NCBI GenBank assembly: GCA_002435755.1
Contig: DIYH01000046.1
Location: 62,001 to 126,000 of the forward strand
From: Flammeovirgaceae bacterium UBA6059
GTDB lineage: Bacteria; Bacteroidota; Bacteroidia; Cytophagales; Cyclobacteriaceae
Direction of reading: 5' to 3'
Length of the DNA: 64,000 nucleotides
In this document: positions 34,915 through 44,200 of the stretch, piece after piece
Layout of the letters: the number at the start of each line of letters is the position of its first letter
Position numbering within the stretch: position 1 is the stretch's first letter
Position numbers and translations under genes: made by a program
Notes under the pieces: generated by a model
What the model was told of the DNA's origin: nothing
Databases searched by the model: none
Seen by the model: only the letters and a program-made list of their open reading frames with translations

Positions 34915-35685
34915 CTATCTACCCATCCATCCACCATCTACTAACATGATGCTACCATGCATATATGCTGCTGCATCAGAACATAAGAAGACCGCAGGTC
35001 CTGCAAAGTCATCAGCCTGTCCCCAGCGACCTGCTGGTATACGAGCAAGAATCTGTTCAGACCTTACTGCATCGTTTCGGAGAGCCTCCGTATTATCTGT
35101 GCTGATGTAGCCGGGCGCTATCGCGTTGACATTGACGCCCTTACTTGCCCATTCATTGGCGAAAGCCATTGTCATCTGACCAATGGCTCCCTTACTGGCA
35201 GCATAACCTGGCACGGTGATGCCCCCCTGGAATGTGAGTAATGATGCCGTAAATACAATCTTACCTGATCCACGAGCAACCATTTCTTTGCCGAATTCCC
35301 TTGTTAAGATGAATTGTGAGTTCTGATTGACTTCTATCACTTTGTCCCACATATCGTCTGGGTGTTCAGCGGCAGGTTTACGTAAGATGGTACCAGCGTT
35401 ATTGATCAAGATGTCGACTTGAGGGTGATCCTTCTTGACTGCTTCGATAAATGCATAGACCGCTTTCCTATCGGAAAAATCACAAGCATAGCCAGAGAAA
35501 TTTCGCCCTCTGGCTTCTACCTCTTTCGCAACCGCACTACCACTTGTCTCCAGCGTCGCGCTTACCCCAATAATGTCGGCACCTGCTTCAGCTAAACCTA
35601 CAGCCATAGCTTTACCAATACCTCGTTTGCAGCCTGTCACCAAGGCTACCTTGCCGTCTAATTTAAAATTATCTAGTATGCCCAT
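34915..35685 (-). CDS. Short-chain dehydrogenase, KduD-like (diketo-deoxy-sugar-acid reductase)
   Basis: This is a 256-residue classical SDR. The nucleotide site TGCKRGIG is at 17-24, NNAG at 95-98, and the catalytic triad is Ser148, Tyr161 and Lys165. It ends with the typical MLVDGGW. The opening (ILDNFKLDGKVALVTG) and the STDNTEALRND segment are KduD-like. In AHG catabolism a reductase of this kind turns 2,5-diketo-3-deoxy-L-galactonate into 2-keto-3-deoxy-D-gluconate. It lies five bases after the zinc dehydrogenase that would make that diketo acid. Confidence 0.9.
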   Translation of the reverse strand: MGILDNFKLDGKVALVTGCKRGIGKAMAVGLAEAGADIIGVSATLETSGSAVAKEVEARGRNFSGYACDFSDRKAVYAFIEAVKKDHPQVDILINNAGTILRKPAAEHPDDMWDKVIEVNQNSQFILTREFGKEMVARGSGKIVFTASLLTFQGGITVPGYAASKGAIGQMTMAFANEWASKGVNVNAIAPGYISTDNTEALRNDAVRSEQILARIPAGRWGQADDFAGPAVFLCSDAAAYMHGSIMLVDGGWMGR

Positions 35686-35690
35686 ATTCG

Positions 35691-36710
35691 TTAATTCTGG
35701 CAGTCAATGAGATATTTCATACCTGCCGGGTTGTTGTCGATTTCTTCAAATACTTGCTGAATCTCATCCAGCGAACTCACCTTTGTTGTCAGCGTCTCGA
35801 ATGGAACTACACCTGAAGATGCGATTCGGATCGCCTCTTCATAATCATCTTCTTCGTAGAGACGTGCGCCTAGTAACTCTATTTCTGACCAGAAAAACTT
35901 AAAGAGGTCTACTGTCTTCTGCTCTCCACCGTGAATCGCCACCATGACGATTCTGCCTCGCACATTGACCACATCTGTCATCGTCTGCACGCCAGGCTGT
36001 GAACCTGAAACTTCAAATGCACAGTCTATCATTTTCTCACTGGTCAATTCACTGACACGTTCCAGCACGTTCTCTTTTGCTGGATTGATCACATCAAAGC
36101 CAAAACCAGCCAGCATGGCTAATCGGGTTTCATTCACTTCAGAGACAATCACGTTGGCACCTTTTTCTTTGAGCACGAACGCTATCAACGTTCCGATAGG
36201 GCCACCCCCTATAACTAGGCAGTTCTCACCTTTCTCTACTCTACCGATTTTCACATCGTGACAGGCTACAGCAAGAGGCTCTATAAAGGCTCCATTTTCC
36301 AGCGACAGTTCATCTGGTAACTTGTGTAAGGTATAAGCAGGAACCGTCCAGCTATTCTGGAATGCTCCTGGAGCGTCTATACCGATAAACTTTAAGTTTT
36401 TGCCCACATGAGCGAATCCTTTGTCAAAAACATGGGGTGCTCCGAACTTAAGCGGCCTCACTGCCACCCGATCACCCACCGAAACATTCTTTACTCCTTC
36501 ACCTACTTCTGCCACAACTGCAGAAGCTTCATGTCCCACGGTTTGGGGTGGACCTACTCGTTGATCCATGACTCCATGATAAATGTGCACGTCCGTACCA
36601 CAGACGCCACAGTAAGCTACTTCAAGTCTGGCCTCTCCCGGCCCTGGCTTGATCAGCTTTCCTTCGCCAATCTTGAATTGACCTTTTTCTTGATAGAATG
36701 CTGCTTTCAT
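35691..36710 (-). CDS. Zinc-type sugar dehydrogenase without structural zinc cysteines (2-keto-3-deoxy-galactonate 5-dehydrogenase-like)
   Basis: This is a 339-residue medium-chain dehydrogenase. Catalytic-zinc ligands are visible (Cys37 in GVCGTD, and H60-E61). The nucleotide site is GGGPIGTL near 168. The lobe that normally carries four structural cysteines reads VRPLKFGAPHVFDKG with no Cys, so only the catalytic zinc would be bound. It resembles threonine/sorbitol/L-galactonate dehydrogenases. In this operon it most simply oxidises 2-keto-3-deoxy-L-galactonate at C5, ahead of the KduD-like reductase. Its start overlaps the GH2 stop by one base. Confidence 0.87.
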   Translation of the reverse strand: MKAAFYQEKGQFKIGEGKLIKPGPGEARLEVAYCGVCGTDVHIYHGVMDQRVGPPQTVGHEASAVVAEVGEGVKNVSVGDRVAVRPLKFGAPHVFDKGFAHVGKNLKFIGIDAPGAFQNSWTVPAYTLHKLPDELSLENGAFIEPLAVACHDVKIGRVEKGENCLVIGGGPIGTLIAFVLKEKGANVIVSEVNETRLAMLAGFGFDVINPAKENVLERVSELTSEKMIDCAFEVSGSQPGVQTMTDVVNVRGRIVMVAIHGGEQKTVDLFKFFWSEIELLGARLYEEDDYEEAIRIASSGVVPFETLTTKVSSLDEIQQVFEEIDNNPAGMKYLIDCQN

Positions 36711-39313
36711 TATCTGTTATATTCCATTCCAAGGATATCTCCTTGTGGTTCATTATTTGTCACTATATCGATCGATATCTCATTTGATTCGAGATCGTCG
36801 CTTACTGCCCGAACTTTAACTGTGGTAGGTTGATAGCCAGCTTGAATCGCGAGCAGCGCACGACCTTGGTAGGTTACTAAAGAATTAGCCTGATGTGGCT
36901 GAATATTGGATGCTGACCCATTGTCCACTCCGAGCAACCTTACGTCACCCTCGATTTCAAAAGTGACGGCCCTATCATCAATTTGGACAGGTAGGCCGTT
37001 GCTATCGCGAATCTGAAGCTCAATATGAGCCACATCACACCCATTGGCCGTCATAATACCTCTATCAGAAATAATATCCAGCTCACTGGCTGCTTCAGTT
37101 GTAGATAGTGTTGACATAATCTCCTGATCATCTGAAAGACCCTTGACAGTAATAGTACCAGGACTAAATGGGACTGGCCATTTGAAAATTCTATCCTCTT
37201 GCTCATCAAGTCGAAGCTTTCCAAATGAGCGATCATCTAGAAATAGTTCGAGCTCTTCCAAATTGGAATAGACCTCAACGATGACCATTTCACCCTCAGC
37301 ATAGTTCCAATGTGTATTAACATTTTGCCACGCCCACAAGGCGTTTTCCCAGGCTCCGGGATCTTTTTCTACCGGTTGGCCAGTAGCCTCATCCACTTTA
37401 AACAATGATCTGTCAACCGTCTGGGTGGCGATATGGATATGAGGTTCGTCCACCCATAAGGATTTCATCATATGATATGATCCCTTTGGATACCCAGCAA
37501 CATCCAGAAGCCCTGAAGGTTGGGCTTTTCTTGGCCAATGTGCATGGGACTCTCCCAGGTAATCAATACCTGTCCAAAGGAATACACCTGATATAAATGG
37601 CCGCTCGATCACACTTTTCCACTCATGCCACTGTCCTAGGTTTTCCGTACCCATGATCGGCTTGTCGGGATAGTTCTCATGACCATAGTCATAAAGCACA
37701 CGTCGATAACTATAACCGACTACATCCAAGGCGTCAGTGTAGCCTGTTTCATGACTTGCTGAGGGTAGGATCAGATTAGCGGTAACCACGCGAGTGGTGT
37801 CCATTTCTTTAGTCCACTTAGATAGCTTCATGGCAGTCTTGGCCAATTCATATTTTCTTGGTGCAATATCCTTATGCCTTTCTCGGATTTGCTCTTTGGT
37901 CAAGGGTGGTGGATCCCAGAAATAATTACCCTGCCAATTCATATTGAAATAGCCTGTAATATTTCGGTAGCGAGGATGATAGGTCCACTCAATCTCATTA
38001 CCAATACTCCACTGAAAGACAGATGGATTGTTGCGATGGGCTTTCATAACCGACTTCAAATCCTTCTCAGCCCACTCTTGAAAATGCTCGGCATAGCCCC
38101 TGGAATGGTAGTCATCATGACGCTCCTGTTGATTAAGTCGCTTGTCTTTTGGATAATCCCACTCATCAAAGAACTCATCCTGAACGAGTATACCCATTTC
38201 GTCGCACAGCTCTAAAAGCTCCTGAGAAGCAGGATTATGCGCAATACGTATGGCGTTAGTACCACCTTCTTTTAGTGTATTCAGTCTCCTCTTCCATACG
38301 TCTTTGGGAACGGCAGCACCAACTAAACCACCATCATGATGCAGGCAGACACCTTTGATTTTCATATTCTCACCATTGAGAAAAAATCCATCATCTGGGT
38401 CAAATCTTACATCTCGTATTCCAAACCGAGTGGTATACTGATCCATAATCATGTCGTCCTGGACAATAGACGTCACGGCTGAATAAAGATTCGGGTCGTC
38501 CAAATCCCATAGTCTTGGATTTTTAAGAACCGCTTGATGATTCAGAACAAGGTCACTTGCGGCAGAAAGGATTTTAGTCTCCTTGATGATTGCTACTCTG
38601 CCAGCGTTAGCATCGAATATCTCAGTGACGAGATCAAATGATTGCTCATCACTTCTATCGTTTTGAACGGTGAGTTCAACATTCACGGTAGCCTGATCTG
38701 CACTAACCCCTGCTGTAGTAATGAAGGTGCCCCAAATAGGTATATGTAGCTTATGTGTAGTGATCAAGTCGACATTGCGGTAGATGCCTGACCCTGTATA
38801 CCATCGACTATCTACATACCGAGTACGATCCACCTTGACCGCTATAACATTGTCAGTTCCATCATTATTAAGTTGATCGGTGATCTCATAATAAAAAGGT
38901 GAGTAACCGTAAGGGTGAAAACCTAAATGCTCACCATTAATCCAAACTTCCGAATTGTTATAGATTCCATCAAAATAGACATAGACCTTTTGATCGTCAT
39001 TTATTTCTTTGGTGAACTTCTTGCGGTACCAACCCGTGCCTCCCGGAGCATAGCCAGTAGCACCATCGGCATTTGTAGTATCATAAGCCAATCCTATGCT
39101 CCAGTCATGAGGCAGTATTGTTTCCGTCCAATCGGAATCATCAAAGGAAACCCCACTGTACTTTAAGCTTGATGAATCATCGACCAGGGAAAATTTCCAA
39201 TCACGATTAAAATCCTCGCTTCGCTCGAAGGAAGTATCCTCAATCATGACCCGTGAGGCAAGGGTGACCATTGCAACTAAGGTCAATACAAAAAACACTC
39301 TTTTCATCATCAA
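36710..39313 (-). CDS. Secreted glycoside hydrolase family 2 beta-galactosidase-like
   Basis: This is an 867-residue GH2 enzyme with an N-terminal signal sequence (MKRVFFVLTLVAMVTLAS). Domains in order: sugar-binding jelly roll (GIYNNSEVWINGEHLGFHPY), Ig-like, TIM barrel, then C-terminal DUF4982 and Big-like beta domains. The acid/base is Glu440 in WSIGNE and the nucleophile is Glu557 in IMGTENLG. Specificity for beta-galactose in agar or porphyran oligosaccharides is inferred, because it is the first gene of the AHG operon. The shared operator-like motif lies 129 bases upstream, in the gap before the SSS symporter gene. Confidence 0.92.
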   Translation of the reverse strand: MMMKRVFFVLTLVAMVTLASRVMIEDTSFERSEDFNRDWKFSLVDDSSSLKYSGVSFDDSDWTETILPHDWSIGLAYDTTNADGATGYAPGGTGWYRKKFTKEINDDQKVYVYFDGIYNNSEVWINGEHLGFHPYGYSPFYYEITDQLNNDGTDNVIAVKVDRTRYVDSRWYTGSGIYRNVDLITTHKLHIPIWGTFITTAGVSADQATVNVELTVQNDRSDEQSFDLVTEIFDANAGRVAIIKETKILSAASDLVLNHQAVLKNPRLWDLDDPNLYSAVTSIVQDDMIMDQYTTRFGIRDVRFDPDDGFFLNGENMKIKGVCLHHDGGLVGAAVPKDVWKRRLNTLKEGGTNAIRIAHNPASQELLELCDEMGILVQDEFFDEWDYPKDKRLNQQERHDDYHSRGYAEHFQEWAEKDLKSVMKAHRNNPSVFQWSIGNEIEWTYHPRYRNITGYFNMNWQGNYFWDPPPLTKEQIRERHKDIAPRKYELAKTAMKLSKWTKEMDTTRVVTANLILPSASHETGYTDALDVVGYSYRRVLYDYGHENYPDKPIMGTENLGQWHEWKSVIERPFISGVFLWTGIDYLGESHAHWPRKAQPSGLLDVAGYPKGSYHMMKSLWVDEPHIHIATQTVDRSLFKVDEATGQPVEKDPGAWENALWAWQNVNTHWNYAEGEMVIVEVYSNLEELELFLDDRSFGKLRLDEQEDRIFKWPVPFSPGTITVKGLSDDQEIMSTLSTTEAASELDIISDRGIMTANGCDVAHIELQIRDSNGLPVQIDDRAVTFEIEGDVRLLGVDNGSASNIQPHQANSLVTYQGRALLAIQAGYQPTTVKVRAVSDDLESNEISIDIVTNNEPQGDILGMEYNR

Positions 39314-39441
39314 TCTATGAGTCGAACATTAAGCATTTAACTGATCATGCTACTTCTTTTAACCAATGAGCTAATCACTTAAAATTGCCTTTATTTGAAT
39401 CTAAAGATGGTTTTTGATCATCTTGACACCAAGCAATCGTA

Positions 39442-39458
39442 CTAGACAAAAGATAGAC
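39442..39458 (-). promoter_or_regulatory. Shared direct-repeat operator-like motif upstream of the AHG operon
   Basis: The gene-strand reading is GTCTAT-N5-GTCTAG, with an 11-bp period, 129 bases upstream of the GH2 start at 39313. The flanking gap (39314-39529) has no ORF of its own. It should hold the promoter of the eight-gene operon that ends at the terminator at 28914. Confidence 0.6.
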
Positions 39459-39529
39459 AGTACGCGAATTATCCTATCTCTTGCAACTGGAATGAATGAA
39501 GGCACATTTTCCGATGTGTCTCTGACGTT

Positions 39530-41215
39530 TTACCAGAAAAAAGCATATAAAAAAACGGTGATCAGCAGGGTGACAACTGCTCCGATATTGAAAGTTGGAG
39601 ACGTATCAAAGAGACCTTTGGAAGCAATGATAGCTTTTGCATCAATTTTCCCCTTGTTATCAATTTGGCTAACACCTAATATCACAGCAAGTGATATGAT
39701 ACACGTAATTAACCATTGCTGCATAAATGGAATATTTACAAATATCAAGGTATCAGACCAACCATTTGGTGCGACTTTAAAATACATGGCTATTGGAATA
39801 GACAACACTACGCCCCACACTGCTCCTTTGTTACTGGCCTTTTTGAAGAACAAGCCAGCCATAAACACTGCTAATATACCGGGGCTAACTACTCCAGTAT
39901 ATTCCTGAATAAACTGGAATGCCTGCTCCAAATTACTAAGTTGCGGAGCGAGAACCACTGCAGCGATCAATGCTACCCCAGCTGTTATACGACCTACGGT
40001 GACCATAGTAGTCTGACTGGCATCTTGATTAATATGAGCCTTGTAGATGTCCATTGTGAATATGGTAGCAGTCGAGTTCAGCATTGAGGCTAATGACGAA
40101 ACGATCGCAGCAGTCAATGCAGCCACAACCAAGCCCTTGAGTCCTGCAGGAACGAAATTCTTGATCAACCAAGGTGCTGCATTGTCGTTGACAATGTTGC
40201 CGGATGAAGAAATAAAGCCCGGGTCAAGCGTAGACATACTTAATGCTCCGTCGGCATCAGAATTCATGGCAAATGCGATAATACCTGGAATTACCACAAT
40301 AAGTGGAATCAATAATTTGAGGAAAGCGGCAAGCACTATTCCTTTTTGAGATTCTTCGAGGCTCTTTGCCGCAAGGGTACGCTGGATGATGTATTGATTA
40401 AATCCCCAGTAGTATAGATTGGCAACCCAAAGACCACCAATAATGACGGCAATTCCTGGTAGGTCCCACCACGCATCTTTTCCGTTAGGTGTGATGATCT
40501 CCCCTTTTGAAAGTATCATCGAAAACTTCTCTGGTATCTTTTCATAAACGGCCTTCATTCCTGCTAAGGCACCCCCGTCAGGAGTGAAACTATCCAATGC
40601 CAAGTAGGTGGTCAATAAACCACCGATGATCAGCAACACGACCTGAATAACATCAGTCCATGCTACAGCGGCCAGCCCACCCCACAAAGAATAAGCAGCA
40701 GCAAATAAGGCTAGTCCCACAATGCTTATGAATATCATAGATCCATCTGCGCCTCCAAGAATAGTATCCAGAGCCCTCGCACCAAGGTATAATACAGAGG
40801 TCAGGTTGATGAACACATAAATGCTGATCCAAAAGATCGCTAGTATGGTTTTGAGATTGGTACTGAACCTCTTCTCCACAAACTGTGGAATAGTGTAGAG
40901 TTTTTTATCTATAAAAATGGGCAAGAAAAACTTACCGACGATTAACAACGTAATGGCCGCCATCCATTCATATGAGGCTACTGCCAAACCGATTGCGAAT
41001 CCTGATCCTGTCATACCGATGAATTGCTCTGCCGAAATATTAGCCGCGATTAAGGAGGCCCCTATCGCCCACCACGGCAATGACTTGCCAGCCAGAAAAT
41101 AGTCATTGGCATCCTTAGGGTCATCACCTTTATTCCTTGAAACATATAGGCCAACTCCAAGGATAACCAATGCATACAAGACAAAAACAGTAGTATCAAC
41201 TATTCCAAACTCCAT
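39530..41215 (-). CDS. Sodium/sugar symporter, SSS family (vSGLT-like)
   Basis: This is a 561-residue transporter with about 14 transmembrane helices and SSS motifs, including AGKSLPWWAIGASLIAANIS near 42-61 and the EQFIGMTGSGFAIGLA segment that follows. Relatives transport galactose or glucose with sodium. Together with the GH2 beta-galactosidase and mutarotase, galactose or 6-O-methyl-galactose is a reasonable substrate. It lies 24 bases downstream of the FG-GAP/haloperoxidase gene and is the last gene of that run. Confidence 0.93.
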   Translation of the reverse strand: MEFGIVDTTVFVLYALVILGVGLYVSRNKGDDPKDANDYFLAGKSLPWWAIGASLIAANISAEQFIGMTGSGFAIGLAVASYEWMAAITLLIVGKFFLPIFIDKKLYTIPQFVEKRFSTNLKTILAIFWISIYVFINLTSVLYLGARALDTILGGADGSMIFISIVGLALFAAAYSLWGGLAAVAWTDVIQVVLLIIGGLLTTYLALDSFTPDGGALAGMKAVYEKIPEKFSMILSKGEIITPNGKDAWWDLPGIAVIIGGLWVANLYYWGFNQYIIQRTLAAKSLEESQKGIVLAAFLKLLIPLIVVIPGIIAFAMNSDADGALSMSTLDPGFISSSGNIVNDNAAPWLIKNFVPAGLKGLVVAALTAAIVSSLASMLNSTATIFTMDIYKAHINQDASQTTMVTVGRITAGVALIAAVVLAPQLSNLEQAFQFIQEYTGVVSPGILAVFMAGLFFKKASNKGAVWGVVLSIPIAMYFKVAPNGWSDTLIFVNIPFMQQWLITCIISLAVILGVSQIDNKGKIDAKAIIASKGLFDTSPTFNIGAVVTLLITVFLYAFFW

Positions 41216-41239
41216 AAAAATCGTCTGATTGATTAGGCT

Positions 41240-44200
41240 TTATTTCATAATGAGGATCTTGTGCGTCTCCTCACCAACCTTAAGTAAGTATATACCTCGT
41301 CGCAAGTAAGCAGGCATCTTGATCTTAAGTTGTCTGCCTGACAGAATTATGCTTTGTTTAGGTAAGTCATAAGATCGTCCTCCTAGATCAAAGAGCTCAA
41401 CAGCGTAATTTTTATCTAATATTGGTCTAATGGTGAGCCAACCGTTCACCCTAATAGGATTAGGAAAAAGCTGATGTGTCGAAGGTAATTCCTCATCGGC
41501 ACTCAGCACTGTACCTGAAAAATAAGATCTTGCTTTATCAAAAGCCTTTACTCCTACTTGTTCACCAATCAGTCGACCGGGAATATCATCAGCCGGAGGA
41601 TGTATCCCGCCCCATATTCTTGAAAGACTACATTGATCCGACGCGTCTCTGTAAGTTGCCCATTGCAATACGACATCCATACTCGGACCTTCCTCAAAAA
41701 CTAAAAATTCATTTCTCTTAGCTACAAATTCTCCCATTCCACCAGGGAAATACTCATCTCCCGTAAGTAATGTTAATAGCTCCGCAGCTGCTCGCGAATA
41801 GGTGGAATGCCCAGAAACATATCCAGCAAAAGGTGGTGTTACAAAAGATGGACGTTGATAAGGCCACCAGTTTTCCGCGAGAATCCAGCCTACTCCAGCT
41901 TTGTCAATATCGGTATCTACAATGTAATCGTGACCTCTCCAGCTGTAGACCTTTATCTTTCCTACGTGTTGTAGTTCTCGACCTGCTAGGGGATCATCTT
42001 CCTTAACAATTTCAATGTAGTCTTCAAGTAATGGTACTCCTTGAGGATGGTAATTTGCTGCATTTGGATCACTACTTTGCCCTCGATGAGCCATGAATCT
42101 AATAGCAGAAACTGGTCTAATATAGTCATACCATCCTTTGACACTCCAAGCGGAAATGGCAGCATCATGCATAGCACCACCTAGGGCAAAGTAGGCTTTG
42201 ACGTCCCATTCCAGAATATCCAGAGACTCTCCATTGCCTTCAAACTTGCGTTCGAATTGAGGGTGATCGTTGACATAATTTAAAAGTGTATACCAATGGC
42301 CCGGTGGGGTTTCAGAATCCGGACCGTCTGCCCAAAACTCTGCTAATACGCGTGCATAATCTCCTCTAGGAACCATTTGAGGTTGGTAAGCAGCACCAGT
42401 ATGCGGATTAATCGACCTACCTTTACCAATATCTCCACCTTCTATGGTATTGTAAAAGTCTTCGTGACTTTCAAAGTCCGTTGGCAACTCCTCCAGACTA
42501 ATATTACCTATTGAAGCGGGCGAGATATCCCACATTACCCCATCATTGGGATCCAGATGTGCACCCCAAATTGAGACGAGAGAAAATCCCCATTTATAAA
42601 GTGGATCAGTATCACTAGTTTCACTAGTGGATAACAATGGTGGTGAACCCGGATCATGAAACACCTGGTATACATCGCCATCTCGTTGGTAAGTCGACTT
42701 GCTTGATGGATCAAGCGCGAAAGGCTTGACATTGCCCCACTCCGGGCTGAGAAACTGTGGAGTACTTTCGCCAATCAAGTTACCACTTTGGTCAATGAAC
42801 TCCACTAATTGAAGGGGTTGCCACCGGTTGGGGTCTTCACATATCGGGTTGCCTGGGAAGTCCGGAGTAAGTGGCGTATTGACGGTAGTGTAGTAGCTGT
42901 TACGATAGTCAAATTGCTCTCTCGACCCGTCGTTGTAGCCATACTCGATCATTGCTTCAGCAACGTAATTACCAATGGCTGCATGACTGCCCGACTCGAA
43001 ATCGATGTTCGTATCACTGGTATCAAGCCCCAACTGATCCATCAACTGTTGCATCAGCCACTCTGTAGCAATCCTATCTGGTGAGGTCACAAACCTTGAT
43101 CGCATCAACTTGTACATGGCGTGACTAATGGCAATCTCCAAGCCGCTATCTCTCTCCTCTTCAGATATGGCTGAGGTCAACTCTTTGATCCTCGCAAAGT
43201 TTTCATCCAGAAGGTAGGTACTGCCTTGATCATGGTAGAGTACCCATAGGTCATACATCATCGCACTAGCGTGAAATAGATTGCGTGCATGGACAGTAGG
43301 TCGGGCAAAATCGTTTCGGATACCCTCAAGCAGTACTTCGCTCCATAATCTGGCTATGGAAAAGTCTTCGCTCCTTGATGTCGGATCAAGGATGACTTCC
43401 AGTACTACATCCTCGCTGTAGCATACGCCTTGCTCGACTACACTTACACGACCAGATTGAGATATCTCCCATTGGACGGTAACACTGCCTGTCCCTTGCC
43501 CATCAAGTATATGTCCGTTCTCGACAGACCATATGTATTGGTGACCTTCTTCGACAGGATAAGTGTAGGTCTCGGTGCGATAAACGCCGGATGTGGTTGT
43601 ACCATTGATGGGTTTTGACTCCAGGTATTCACATGAGCCGTCATCTGTAGTGGCTCTTGGATTATACGAGCATGAGTTAGGGTCAGTGCATCCACTGATT
43701 TTTGTGCTTTGCAATTCAAGCACTGTGTAGCCCTGCCCCTCCACTACTGCAATGGTCTTGTTTACCAGTAGGTCAGTATACTCCTCGACCATGCCCAATG
43801 GCCAGGTGATTTTTACATGGTTTATTTTATCATCCGCACCTAATCCGAAGTGAACCGGTTGCAGACTCTGGGTCATGAATCCAACTCCTGAATAATAGGC
43901 TACCTGTTTTTTTCCACTCTCGGTGGTAATCTCCATCCTAGTACCGATAGCGCTGCGATTTGAGATATTACCCTCAAGGGAAAATGCCACCCAGTTGGGT
44001 TCGTCGATACCGTCAACCGTAATGGTGCGATTTTCATGAAAAGTAGGTGGACGCCTCCATCCTGTCGTCAATACATCCAGGTCACCATCATGGTCATAGT
44101 CGAAAGTCTCAAAGGTCATACTACTGGTCACAGTTGAGAATCCATCTTCTCTGGAGACATCCGTAAATTTAAGCTGACCATTTTCGCTATCATTTCGGTA

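Noticed and set aside
39414..39908. 164-codon plus-strand ORF over the SSS symporter 3' end
   Set aside because: Antisense shadow of a clear transporter gene, with low-complexity Ile/Thr/Pro content that mirrors membrane codons.
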